This document shows, one piece after another, positions 24,972 through 36,320 of a stretch of DNA of 43,091 nucleotides. The notes beneath the pieces were generated by a model. It saw nothing but the letters and a program-made list of their open reading frames with translations. It ran no database searches and was not told the DNA's origin. The DNA lies in NCBI GenBank assembly GCA_022447365.1, contig JAKVBL010000014.1, positions 1 through 43,091 on the forward strand. The letters run 5' to 3'. Positions within the stretch are counted from its first letter, which is position 1, and every line of letters begins with the position of its first letter. The DNA comes from Oleiphilaceae bacterium. GTDB taxonomy: Bacteria > Pseudomonadota > Gammaproteobacteria > Pseudomonadales > Oleiphilaceae. Both the position numbers and the translations under genes were made by a program.

Positions 24972-25343
24972 TTATGAACTAAAGATACGGTAATGCTTGT
25001 CTAGCTTCCAAGTGCATTGACTCGGTATTAGATTAAATTTATCACATACCAAGGTTTGAAGCTCAACGCTCTGTACCACTTTTCTGTCTGCATATATTTT
25101 AAAGAACTTTGAGTTTCCAGAGTAGATTATTCTACCCCTGCTGACTTCTTGATATTCAACAGCAATGAGCTCAGGAAAACACGGAAGGTATATTCTATGC
25201 TCTTCCCACTCTACTAAATGGCTAAAGTCACTGTCATAGAGTGAAAGGCTATCAGGCTCTGTACTATTCAAAGGCATTGCTTTAGCAAGTACAGTCGACT
25301 TGTAGACCCAAAAAATACCAATATGAGGCAGCTTAGTTTTCAT
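24972..25343 (-). CDS. Conserved hypothetical protein (123 residues)
   Basis: Starts at ATG 25343 (MKTKLPHIGIFWVY), with GGAG about 9 bp upstream. In-frame starts further up (25376, 25361) lack such a site. It is a small soluble protein with no signal or membrane helix, and mixed beta/alpha character. From memory, proteins beginning with a similar K-LPHIGIFWVYK stretch recur as hypothetical genes in many bacterial genomes, but no function is known. It is the first gene of the three-gene minus-strand set. Confidence 0.65.
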   Translation of the reverse strand: MKTKLPHIGIFWVYKSTVLAKAMPLNSTEPDSLSLYDSDFSHLVEWEEHRIYLPCFPELIAVEYQEVSRGRIIYSGNSKFFKIYADRKVVQSVELQTLVCDKFNLIPSQCTWKLDKHYRIFSS

Positions 25344-25689
25344 CTTGTATATCTCCAACATGTTGACGTCACCCAACTGTCTTGACAGAGATTTACAACC
25401 CTTTAATTATTTTAAATTTGCTGCTGAAGTGAGCGCTATTCGCTTGCATGATATATCGTAGTCAAAAGAGGAAAGCTAACTTCTTATCTCTACTCGAATA
25501 GGTAACGTTAATGTGCATTAACATGAACTATTTAACATGAAAGTAACTCTGCTACGGTTCTAGATCAGAAAGAGAATTATCACAATTATTATAGTGCCCC
25601 TTCATAGATTTCAGTCATCTGTGGAGCCTCTTCAGATTTTTAGGAAACCTCCCCTAAAGAAGCTTGCTATGCCAGGAATGAGTGGTTGT
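25344..25689. other. About 350 bp without a recognisable gene
   Basis: AT-rich upstream region of the minus-strand trio. I see no open frame of note, no repeat array and no clear promoter dyad. It may hold the promoter for the trio (reading leftward) and the decayed left end of the IS3-family relic that follows. Confidence 0.5.
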
Positions 25690-25970
25690 TAACAAACAAA
25701 GTATACTTCAGAATTCATACTCGAAGCGGTATTACTCTGCTAGAAACCTGATATTATTGGTCGTCAGATTGCTTTAGATATTAGTATTTTTCTTAGTCTA
25801 CCTAACTGCTGAAAACATCATGCTGCGCAATCTAAAGATAAAACACATAAGAGCAGTGATCCCCGTTGTGACGCGGGGATAGCAGATTAAAACATGAACT
25901 TGCCAAGGTCAAAAAATGACCGGTATTTTTACGCGAAGCGACAACGTTTTTAGCCAAAAAGTTACAGTAA
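25690..25970 (+). pseudogene. Relic of an IS3-family orfA transposase
   Basis: Two out-of-phase fragments match the ends of IS3-family OrfA (HTH) proteins. The first is at 25693-25790 and reads KYTSEFILEAVLLC, a stop, then KPDIIGRQIALDI. This corresponds to the usual 'RRYTPEFKxEAVxL...RQIAxxLGI' opening. The second, at 25890-25970, reads KHELAKVKK, a stop, then PVFLREATTFLAKKLQ and TAA, corresponding to 'ENARLKxExxILKKATAFFAK'. The distance between them fits a gene of about 90-100 codons. At least two nonsense codons and one frameshift have accumulated. A stem-loop (ATCCCCG...CGGGGAT, 25859-25880) lies between the fragments. Confidence 0.65.
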
Positions 25971-26183
25971 GGTATCTAGCGATATCGAGTTTCCGATATG
26001 CCTTTCTACTAGTCTATTGTACCGTTTATTCGAAAATGGAGCCTTAGATGATTTGGTGAACTCAAAGAAGCGATGCGAACCAACTTCATGCTCATAAGCA
26101 TAGCATCACGGTTATGGCATGAGCCAGATAATATTTACTTTGTTGTTCATTGATGCGCTCACTGTAAGGAGATCAGATAGCAA

Positions 26184-26408
26184 TTGGAAAAGCTACCTCT
26201 TGGGTCAACGGTGATTTTATCTTTCAGTATTGGACTTGCTTTTACACTTGTTGTAGGGGGTATTACAGGTTTTGGTACGAGCGAGACGCAATAATTGTGA
26301 CAGGCTTATTGAAATTGCATGTTGTATTCTTCTATTCCTTCGGTGTACTTATTTTACATTGCCGGATTATGTATGAGCAGGCTTTGCAGTAGATTTCTGT
26401 TTTTCTGA
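26184..26408 (+). pseudogene. Relic of a nickel/cobalt exporter (RcnA/NicO family)
   Basis: The frame from TTG 26184 gives LPLGSTVILSFSIGLAFTL and then VVGGITGFG before a TAA at 26292. This is very close to the RcnA membrane segment 'LTLGATLVVSFSIGLALTL'. Continuing in the same frame past two more stops gives SIPSVYLFYIAGLCMSR, which fits the last RcnA helix (pattern APYFSS...GLYM). Upstream, around 26085-26130, His codons (HAHKH, then HHGYG in another frame) might be the remains of the RcnA His-rich loop, but this is uncertain. The piece lies about 130 bp before the czc-type operon, so a nickel/cobalt exporter was once its neighbour. Confidence 0.6.
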
Positions 26409-26541
26409 CAAGATTTAGCAACTTAATTGAAATACATGGCTTTTTAATACAGAGTTCCTCTTGTGAATCAGAAAGCTGACCATTTAGGCATTGACTACAA
26501 TCATATTTTAAGAGAACATGAATTGCCAATAGAGGAATCTT

Positions 26542-26898
26542 GTGTTGAAAACGAATTACCGCATTAGCAAAAATCTAAAAGTGGTCTTAGCCGCTTTTTT
26601 GTTGTGCGCACAATTTTTGTTGATTGTGACTGACGCGTTTTCTATTGAACAAGACCACTTGTTTAGCAATGAATTATGTACTGAAAATACATTAATCGAA
26701 CTGTCCGATGCTTACGATTTAGATACGGGAAGTGATTGTGACCATTGTTGTTCTTGTCATGGCCATTTTACACACATAGCTTTTTACTTTGATATTGAAA
26801 GCTCGTTTCTAAAAAAATCTCCCAATTTAGTCTCAGTTTATAGTGAAGCTACACCTAATCGTTTCATTAACCAAATAGAGCGTCCTCCAAGAATTTAA
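26542..26898 (+). CDS. Small Cys/His-rich exported protein leading the RND operon
   Basis: This 118-residue protein starts at GTG 26542 with GAGGAA about 5 bp upstream. A hydrophobic signal-like segment (residues 13-30) is followed by an acidic part and the cluster CDHCCSCHGHFTH (near residues 67-79). This cluster could hold zinc or cadmium. Small CzcI/CopL-like proteins of this size often precede czcCBA-type operons. The similarity is in layout and position, not in a recognised domain. The spacing to the outer-membrane gene is 44 bp. Confidence 0.65.
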   Translation: MLKTNYRISKNLKVVLAAFLLCAQFLLIVTDAFSIEQDHLFSNELCTENTLIELSDAYDLDTGSDCDHCCSCHGHFTHIAFYFDIESSFLKKSPNLVSVYSEATPNRFINQIERPPRI

Positions 26899-26942
26899 TC
26901 CCTGTCGTTTTTCGTTTTTTCAACTGACTAGGATTATATATC

Positions 26943-28223
26943 ATGAAAATTTCACAGTTTCCTGTGCGCAAATTTACGCGCGCCGGAATATTGACTAGTG
27001 CATTGATGCTATCTCAAGCCAATGCATTGGCAGAACAAGTAACTTTAGATGATGCAGTTCAACTTACTCTCAACCGTCATCCAAGCTTGTTGAAATTCAG
27101 ACCTCTTACTAGAGCTCTTGAGGGAGATCGCCAACAAGCTTTGCTTTCTCCAGCTTACACCGTAGGTGCTAATCTAGAAAATGTGATGGGCACAAGTTCT
27201 ACTTCGGGAGTTCAAGCAGCAGAAGCAACCATCTCTCTATCTTCAGTGTATGAACTTGGTGGAAAGAAGAGTGCAAGAACACTGGTTGTGGATGCCAGAG
27301 CTGCCCTTTTAGATTCAGAGCAGTATTCAATGTCTCTCTCACTACTTGGTGGGCTCACTCAGCAGTATATTCGCGTTCTGGCACAACAGGAGCGTCTGCA
27401 AATAGCTGAGCGAAGTGTGAGCTTAGCTGAAGATGCTCTTACTGTGATCACTAATAGAATAAAAAGTGGTGCAACGAATGATGCTGAATTGTTCAGAGCT
27501 AAATCGGCTTTAAATCAAGCGAAATTAGAACTTGCGACAGCAAAGGTGAATAAAGAGATAGCCCTGCAATCTCTCACACTATTCTGGCAGGGCAATTATG
27601 AAGATATCACGCTTACTGGTTCTTTAAATTCACCCGCTAAAAATTATTCCTACGAAACACTTTTTAACCAATTCTTATCATCATCGAATGCGGATTTACT
27701 AATTAAGTCACTTGACCTGAAGGACGCTGAAATTCAGTTGGCTAAGTCTGATAATACCGCAGACCTATCTTGGTCTGTTGGTGTTAGAAGGAATCAGGGA
27801 GCTCAAGATACATCGTTAGTTTTTGGTGCCTCAATTCCACTATTTGCTGAGAAGAGGAATTCGGGTGCAGTCAAATCTGCAATTGCTAGTAAGGAGGCGG
27901 AGTTATTAGAGCGAGACACCAAGTATCTCGATGTAAAAGCGATTCTATTTAAAGCAACGAAAAGCATAAATTTTAGTTCACAGGCAGCATTGCACCTGGA
28001 AAAAGAAGTAATGCCAGATTTGAAAAGAGCATTGGAGCTGACCAAGGAGGGCTATCAAAAGGGAATTTACACTTATCAAGAATGGTTTGCTTCACGTGAT
28101 GCACTTCTCCAATCTCAACGGAGTCTCATCAACTATCGCGAAGCCACCCTGCTCAATGAAGCACTTATCGAACAATGGACAGGGCAATCTCTGAAATCAT
28201 TCACTTTCAATCTCCAGGATTAA
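26943..28223 (+). CDS. czcC: Outer-membrane efflux channel of a heavy-metal RND pump (CzcC/CusC type)
   Basis: This 426-residue TolC-family protein has a signal peptide at residues 1-30 (ending NALAEQ). The mature protein starts with VTLDDAVQLTLNRHPSLL, the classic first helix of the outer-membrane factor repeat. Long coiled-coil helices follow (ERLQIAERSVSLAEDALTVI, TNDAELFRAKSALNQAKLEL), with the second repeat at GAVKSAIASKEAELLERD. It forms the channel for the pump encoded downstream. It ends 2 bp before the adaptor gene. The gene symbol reflects family type; metal specificity is not proven. Confidence 0.88.
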   Translation: MKISQFPVRKFTRAGILTSALMLSQANALAEQVTLDDAVQLTLNRHPSLLKFRPLTRALEGDRQQALLSPAYTVGANLENVMGTSSTSGVQAAEATISLSSVYELGGKKSARTLVVDARAALLDSEQYSMSLSLLGGLTQQYIRVLAQQERLQIAERSVSLAEDALTVITNRIKSGATNDAELFRAKSALNQAKLELATAKVNKEIALQSLTLFWQGNYEDITLTGSLNSPAKNYSYETLFNQFLSSSNADLLIKSLDLKDAEIQLAKSDNTADLSWSVGVRRNQGAQDTSLVFGASIPLFAEKRNSGAVKSAIASKEAELLERDTKYLDVKAILFKATKSINFSSQAALHLEKEVMPDLKRALELTKEGYQKGIYTYQEWFASRDALLQSQRSLINYREATLLNEALIEQWTGQSLKSFTFNLQD

Positions 28224-28225
28224 TT

Positions 28226-29407
28226 ATGCTAAAGCAAATTTTATTTTTATTTCTTATCGGCACTGTGACATCTATCGCGACCGCAAGTGAAGATGTCACC
28301 AATTCAAATGACAACCAAAATATATTCCAGAAAGGTAACATCAAAATAGAAGTAAGTATCGATGAAAGCCCCGAGGGCTCTGTAATTATTGCCTCGACTT
28401 TTGAAGATGGGAAGCCATTTATCCCTGATTCCTTTTCTATAGAGCTACAGAAGTTAGGTTCAAGCTCAGAAAAATTTGAGTTTCAAACTTCAGAGGGGGT
28501 TTTGCGGTCAATAAAAGCTCTGTCTGAACCTCATTCTTTTAGGGCTACTATTTATCTGACTGACAAAAGACGAAAGTATTCCTGGGAGTGGGAAAACTTC
28601 GAGGGAAGAACACAGATCTCAAGAGCATTAACTGAAAAGTTTCAATTAGCAACCTCCGAAGTTCAGAGTGGGACCATTGAAAGACATATCGAATTGTTGG
28701 GTACTCTTGTAATTCCACCCAAGAACAAGGCTGAAGTTAATGCGCGGTTCTCGGGAGTTGTAGAAACTCTCGCTTCGGATGTTGGTGACAGCGTGAAGGC
28801 TGGCGATGTAATTGCAAAAATTCAATCAAATGACAGCTTACAAACCTACATCGTGAAAGCGCCAATTTCGGGTACGGTAGTAAGTCGAAATGTTAATGTT
28901 GGGCAGTTGGTTACCAGTGAAACGCTTTATAAAATAGTCGACGCTGAAACGCTTTGGGCAGAATTGAAAGTATTTCCATCCAAGCGGGATACAATAAAGC
29001 AGGGCTCTTATATCCACATAAAAAAAGGTTCCCGACAGCAAGATGCAAAGGTCAAATTTCTCATTCCGTCAGGTTCACTTGAACCTTATCAGATCGCAAT
29101 TGTTGAAATCACTAATACCGAAGGAGAATTCTCCCCCGGCGATATGGTTACAGGTGTAGTTGATGCTCAGAAAGTCGATGTTTCGCTTCGCGTTGAGAAT
29201 GAAGCTATCCAATCAATGGATGGTAACTCAGTTGTATTTTTAAACGATGGTAACACGTTTCAAGCTGTCCCTGTCGAGCTGGGTATAAAAGATGACAACT
29301 TCACTGAAGTAAAGCGTGGCTTAATCGCTGGTCAAATTTACGTATCAAAAAATAGCTTTCTGATAAAAGCGGATCTTGAAAAATCCGGTGCCTCTCACGC
29401 TCACTAA
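28226..29407 (+). CDS. czcB: Periplasmic adaptor (membrane fusion protein) of the RND pump, CzcB type
   Basis: This 393-residue protein starts at ATG 28226, just 2 bp after the channel gene; an in-frame ATG at 28175 lies within that gene and is unlikely. Residues 1-21 are a signal peptide. Unusually, about 130 residues precede the adaptor core, a beta-rich N-terminal domain seen in CzcB/CusB subfamilies. The core has the lipoyl/barrel-sandwich halves (VNARFSGVVETLASDVGDSV and VKAPISGTVVSRNVNVGQLV). A beta-barrel and a C-terminal membrane-proximal domain follow, ending in HAH. It links CzcA to the outer-membrane channel. The spacing to czcA is 15 bp. Confidence 0.88.
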   Translation: MLKQILFLFLIGTVTSIATASEDVTNSNDNQNIFQKGNIKIEVSIDESPEGSVIIASTFEDGKPFIPDSFSIELQKLGSSSEKFEFQTSEGVLRSIKALSEPHSFRATIYLTDKRRKYSWEWENFEGRTQISRALTEKFQLATSEVQSGTIERHIELLGTLVIPPKNKAEVNARFSGVVETLASDVGDSVKAGDVIAKIQSNDSLQTYIVKAPISGTVVSRNVNVGQLVTSETLYKIVDAETLWAELKVFPSKRDTIKQGSYIHIKKGSRQQDAKVKFLIPSGSLEPYQIAIVEITNTEGEFSPGDMVTGVVDAQKVDVSLRVENEAIQSMDGNSVVFLNDGNTFQAVPVELGIKDDNFTEVKRGLIAGQIYVSKNSFLIKADLEKSGASHAH

Positions 29408-29422
29408 TCCTGGAGACGATAA

Positions 29423-32530
<3,108 letters not shown>

Positions 32531-32540
32531 TCAAATTTTA

Positions 32541-32560
32541 CGCCCGGTATGTTCCGGGCG
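32541..32560 (+). other. Perfect 7-bp hairpin between czcA and the CDF gene
   Basis: CGCCCGG, the loop TATGTT, then CCGGGCG. It lies 10 bp after the czcA stop and 13 bp before the CDF start codon. The CDF ribosome site (GGAG, 32565-32568) lies just past the stem. No T-run follows, so it may act as a processing or attenuation element that lowers CDF expression relative to the pump. Confidence 0.55.
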
Positions 32561-32573
32561 CACCGGAGCCTCT

Positions 32574-33452
32574 ATGACTCATAATCATTCAAATAGCTCA
32601 AACAAAATTGGGTGGGCTTTTCTATTAAATTTCAGCTTCACAATTATTGAATTTATTGGCGGCTGGCTAACGAACAGCACTGCTATAATGGCAGATGCTG
32701 TTCATGATCTCGGCGATTCAGTTTCTATTGGAAGCGCCTGGTGTCTCAATAGGTTAGGAGAGAGAGAGGCCGATGAAAATTTCACATATGGGTACAAGCG
32801 ACTCAGCCTGTTAGGGGCATTTATTAACGGAGCCGTACTTATCCTTGGCTCAATCTGGGTATTATCAGAAGCCATTCCTCGAGTATTAGACCCGGTCGTT
32901 CCAAATACAGAAGGCATGATATTACTTGCGATTCTAGGTGTCGCTGTAAACGGCTTTGCTGTGTATAAACTCCAGGGAGGAAATACCCTAAACGAGAGAG
33001 TGTTGAACTGGCATTTATTGGAGGACGTTTTAGGCTGGGTTGCTGTATTAATTATTGCCATAGTAATGCAATTTGTCGACTGGCCAATTTTAGACCCCCT
33101 ACTTTCGATTGGCTTTACGCTTTTTATATTGTTTAATGTAATTCGAAACTTATTAGCAACCTTAAAATTATTTTTGCAAGGTGTTCCAGAGAAAAACTTA
33201 TACAAACAAGTGTTAGATGAACTCCGGAGTGTTGATAGAGTTGAATATATCCATGACTTAAAAATTTGGTCACTTGACGGAGAACACAATGTTATTACTA
33301 TACGCGTTGGCAGTGCCTTAAAGACAGTTGAAGAATACAAGTTATTGAAGCTTGATATTTATGATAGCTTGGCCATGTTTGACTTCAGTTACAGCACAGT
33401 TGAAATAGAGTTTACTGACGAGCATTCTGCAGTTAATGAGGAGGTGAGATGA
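32574..33452 (+). CDS. czcD: Cation diffusion facilitator (CzcD-like zinc/cadmium exporter)
   Basis: This 292-residue CDF transporter has six membrane helices. The metal site residues are visible as DAVHDLGD in helix 2 and HLLEDVLGW in helix 5 (H/D-x3-D pairs). FTYGYKRLSLLGAFING is the conserved stretch after helix 2. A C-terminal cytoplasmic domain contains HDLKIWSLDGEHNVITIRV, as in CzcD/ZntA-type CDFs. There is no long His-rich loop. It moves divalent cations from cytoplasm to periplasm, where the RND pump can take over. It is probably co-transcribed with czcA. Confidence 0.92.
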   Translation: MTHNHSNSSNKIGWAFLLNFSFTIIEFIGGWLTNSTAIMADAVHDLGDSVSIGSAWCLNRLGEREADENFTYGYKRLSLLGAFINGAVLILGSIWVLSEAIPRVLDPVVPNTEGMILLAILGVAVNGFAVYKLQGGNTLNERVLNWHLLEDVLGWVAVLIIAIVMQFVDWPILDPLLSIGFTLFILFNVIRNLLATLKLFLQGVPEKNLYKQVLDELRSVDRVEYIHDLKIWSLDGEHNVITIRVGSALKTVEEYKLLKLDIYDSLAMFDFSYSTVEIEFTDEHSAVNEEVR

Positions 33453-33735
33453 AATTCCATTACTCATTAACAATGATAGTCGACAGTAATTCAAGTTTTA
33501 ATACTAAGCTAAAATTTTATTTGTGACACATTGTCTACAATCATGACTATAGATTTTCATGGAACTTTTTAGTTTGTTCCCCTCATGATTAAATTTTTTG
33601 TTAAACTGTAAGGAGAGTGTGATAGATAATAATGCGTAACTAAAGTGGTAAGAGGCAAGATTGAACACGTACCTTCGACATCAACGTTTCCTTCGTGCTC
33701 TTACGAGATGTTGAAAATAAAATATAGAGACATTA

Positions 33736-33951
33736 ATGAAATTTATAAGTAACTATAAGATGAGCTTCTTATTTTTTATTAGTGGTATTTTGTGTTTAAT
33801 CGCTTATAACATAAAAGGCTCGAGTATAGATGAAAATGGTTTTTTGGTTGAATCGTTTGGCTTCATTCCTATATTTTGGCTGTTTGAGCTGATGGCATCG
33901 CTGACTTTTGCTTTCACTTTCATTAAACTTAAAAAAAATCAGCGAAAGTAA
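33736..33951 (+). CDS. DUF3955-like small membrane protein
   Basis: This 71-residue protein has two membrane helices (residues about 10-25 and 43-63). Between them lies GSSIDENGFLVESFGFIPI, which matches the DUF3955 pattern (GSxVDxDGxLxExFxLIPxG). Function unknown. It stands alone, with 283 bp of AT-rich sequence before it and 244 bp after it in which I see no gene. It is not obviously part of either neighbouring operon. Confidence 0.7.
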   Translation: MKFISNYKMSFLFFISGILCLIAYNIKGSSIDENGFLVESFGFIPIFWLFELMASLTFAFTFIKLKKNQRK

Positions 33952-34195
33952 AAGCACGCGAAGAACTTTTTCTAACTGACAATTTTGCTTTGCGATTTGC
34001 TATGCAACTCCTGGCTAGTAATTGAAAACTGAACCCAAAGGTTGTTGGGTATTGCCTTTTAGTTATATCAGACTTTAACTTCTTATATTAAAGCTCGCTA
34101 ATTATTGGCTTTCTATTCTTTTATACACATTGATGAATTTGCATAGTTGGACCCATGTCAGTGCGGTACCTCATCGGTGAGTCAACAGTCTCAAA

Positions 34196-34603
34196 TCAAA
34201 AATATCTACACAATGTAGCTAACCACAACAGTGATGAAATTGCGATCGTCACTAAAACAGCCGCTGAGCCTAAATCTTTAGCTAAGCCTGACAGTGGGTG
34301 AATCTCTTTTCCAATACGGTCAATAGTTACTTCAATTGCAGTATTTATAATTTCAGCGAACAAAACGAAGAGTATGGAGGAAAGTAAAATCGCCTTTTCC
34401 ATATAAGGAATTGACCAAAATGCAAGCACTCCCGCCGCTAAGATAAGTAAGATAAGTTCTTGCCGGAACGCTGACTCGTTTTTAACAAGCCATGATATAG
34501 CTCGAACTGAGTTTTTCATTGCTAATACAATACGCAACATGCCCTTTGGTTTGGCTTTAGGGTCGAAATGCATTTTTGATGTGGTTTCGTCTATGACTCG
34601 CAT
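34196..34603 (-). CDS. dgkA: Diacylglycerol kinase DgkA
   Basis: This 135-residue protein has three membrane helices. Its family motif is ILFVLFAEIINTAIEVTIDRIG, in which the conserved ExxNTAxExxxD catalytic residues are visible. NESAFRQEL is the conserved N-terminal element. It phosphorylates the diacylglycerol released when EptA or the OPG pathway strips head groups from phosphatidylethanolamine. Its start lies 13 bp inside the end of eptA, so the two are translationally coupled. This pairing suits EptA, whose reaction generates diacylglycerol. The N-terminus may start at the internal Met of MHFDPK. Confidence 0.93.
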   Translation of the reverse strand: MRVIDETTSKMHFDPKAKPKGMLRIVLAMKNSVRAISWLVKNESAFRQELILLILAAGVLAFWSIPYMEKAILLSSILFVLFAEIINTAIEVTIDRIGKEIHPLSGLAKDLGSAAVLVTIAISSLLWLATLCRYF

Positions 34604-36198
34604 TTTCGTAAAATATCCTGAGTGGGTTGGTAGGTGCTGCTTTGCACATTAGTAAGACCAAGTAATGTGTCAAAAAGGTTGTCATGCGAATAAGGATGAC
34701 TGGACAACGACCTTACGCAATCACTGTATTCAGGTTGGCTAAACTTGGAGGCCCAATAAACCATTGGTACATGAGTTTGCTCAACAGGCGCTAAATTATA
34801 AGGGAAACCGTGTAAATAAAGCCCTTTTTCTCCCAATGACTCACCATGATCCGATAGATAAAGCATCGACGAATTAGGAATAGTGGAAAGCTGTTCAATA
34901 ATCTGGCCTAGCACGTAGTCTGTGTATGCAATAGTATTATCGTACGTATTTGTCAGCTCTGCCTCTTCACAATTTTGAATATCACTTCTGGGACAGTCTG
35001 GCACGAACTTAGCAAATTTCTCTGGGTATCTCCGGTAATAGGTAGGCCCGTGTGAGCCAATCATATGTAAGACTATAACTCTATGTTCTTTAGATGGTCT
35101 TGAAAGAGTTTCTCTTAAAAGGTCAATAAGTACCTCATCATAACAATAATCTCCATCGCACAACTTGGGAACTCTTGACGGGTTGAAGTCTATAGTCTCT
35201 ACCCTCTTGCATACTCCTTTACAGCTACTGTTATTGTCAATCCATGTGACGTCAACACCTGCACGATGAATGATGTCTAAAACATTGTCCTGACTGTCTG
35301 CGATACGCGAATCATAATTTTCTCGTGAAAGTCTTGAGAACATACATGGCACAGAGACTGCGGTAGCAGTGCCGCAAGATGTCACCTTGCTAAAACTGAT
35401 TGCACCTGCGTTCTGGATATTAGGCGTAGTACGCCTCGAATAGCCGTTGCTTGAAAACTTGTCAGCTCTGGCCGTTTCGCCAACCACAAACACTGTAGTA
35501 GACGGATGTATATCAGCATTCCCTTTTATGTAGGGACGCTTGTCTAATACTTTGTAGGGTAAAGGCGGATAGAAGTAAGTGTCCCGAAGGTACTTGTACC
35601 CTGAATCATAAAAGGCGTAGGGAATAATATACTTCGTTAGGTCTTTGTTATTTCTGCCGACAGCTGCATAGCTCTTAAAAAGGAACGTGGCTATAATTGC
35701 AATACCCAATAAAGCTAATAAGTTCAGCACTAGAAGGTGCTTGATTCGAGCCTTGAGCTTCCCATTTAATTCCAGGTTAAAAATCGCAAATACAGGGATT
35801 AATCCCAATATAGAGAAGAATAAAACAAGTGTCGAATTTAGATAGGAAAAAGCTTCACCAGAATTTGTTTCCATTACATTCTGTATCATGCTCTTATCGA
35901 AAATGACACCATAGGCCAAGGTGCCGTAAAGTAGTAGAGAACTTACAACGAAAGCAATTGCAACGGTGGTGCGCGGCAAAAATAGGGCACCAAAAAGACT
36001 TAGAAAAATAACATTAAAAAAGGTTAGCAAGAGCGGTACAGAGAGAAAAAATACCCACTCATTCAATGTTACAGGGGCTACAACTTCATAAACAGCAGAC
36101 AGAAATGGTGCGTTGAATATTGCTGCGATAAATAGTGAAGAAACTAAAATGAACTGAGCTGATGTAGGATTAAAGTTTAGTGTTATTGGGAATTTCAC
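34591..36198 (-). CDS. eptA: Lipid A phosphoethanolamine transferase EptA
   Basis: This 535-residue inner-membrane enzyme moves phosphoethanolamine from phosphatidylethanolamine to lipid A, lowering negative charge and causing polymyxin resistance. Five N-terminal membrane helices are followed by a periplasmic alkaline-phosphatase-like domain. Glu241 in VVGETARAD is the zinc ligand, and Thr277 in SCGTATAVSVPCMFS is the acceptor nucleophile. DHGES and HGFPYN carry further zinc residues. Several paired Cys in the soluble domain fit the disulfides of MCR/EptA proteins. The start codon is GTG. A PmrA-like direct repeat lies 46 bp upstream and a TTGACA -35 (36237-36242, minus strand) just after it. 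Confidence 0.95.
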   Translation of the reverse strand: MKFPITLNFNPTSAQFILVSSLFIAAIFNAPFLSAVYEVVAPVTLNEWVFFLSVPLLLTFFNVIFLSLFGALFLPRTTVAIAFVVSSLLLYGTLAYGVIFDKSMIQNVMETNSGEAFSYLNSTLVLFFSILGLIPVFAIFNLELNGKLKARIKHLLVLNLLALLGIAIIATFLFKSYAAVGRNNKDLTKYIIPYAFYDSGYKYLRDTYFYPPLPYKVLDKRPYIKGNADIHPSTTVFVVGETARADKFSSNGYSRRTTPNIQNAGAISFSKVTSCGTATAVSVPCMFSRLSRENYDSRIADSQDNVLDIIHRAGVDVTWIDNNSSCKGVCKRVETIDFNPSRVPKLCDGDYCYDEVLIDLLRETLSRPSKEHRVIVLHMIGSHGPTYYRRYPEKFAKFVPDCPRSDIQNCEEAELTNTYDNTIAYTDYVLGQIIEQLSTIPNSSMLYLSDHGESLGEKGLYLHGFPYNLAPVEQTHVPMVYWASKFSQPEYSDCVRSLSSHPYSHDNLFDTLLGLTNVQSSTYQPTQDILRKCES

Positions 36199-36244
36199 AA
36201 TAAGGCTCTCGTGTACTTCTTAGCACACAAGTTACCTGTCAAAA

Positions 36245-36261
36245 CTTAAATGACGCTTAAG
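36245..36261 (-). promoter_or_regulatory. PmrA-box-like site upstream of eptA
   Basis: On the minus strand the site reads CTTAAG-CGTCA-TTTAAG, two hexamers in direct repeat at an 11-bp period. It matches the PmrA consensus (YTTAAK-N5-YTTAAK). It is followed by TTT and a TTGACA at 36242-36237. Distance to the eptA GTG is 46 bp. Near-copies occur at 39559-39575 and 40235-40251. Confidence 0.65.
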
Positions 36262-36320
36262 GAAAACTGTGGAATGAAAATTTTCGCACTATTTTTTCAT
36301 TTTATGAAGATATGTATTTC

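Noticed and set aside
26332..26529. A 65-codon minus-strand frame with several Cys
   Set aside because: No ribosome site. It overlaps the rcnA relic and the promoter region of the czc operon. Composition is not protein-like.
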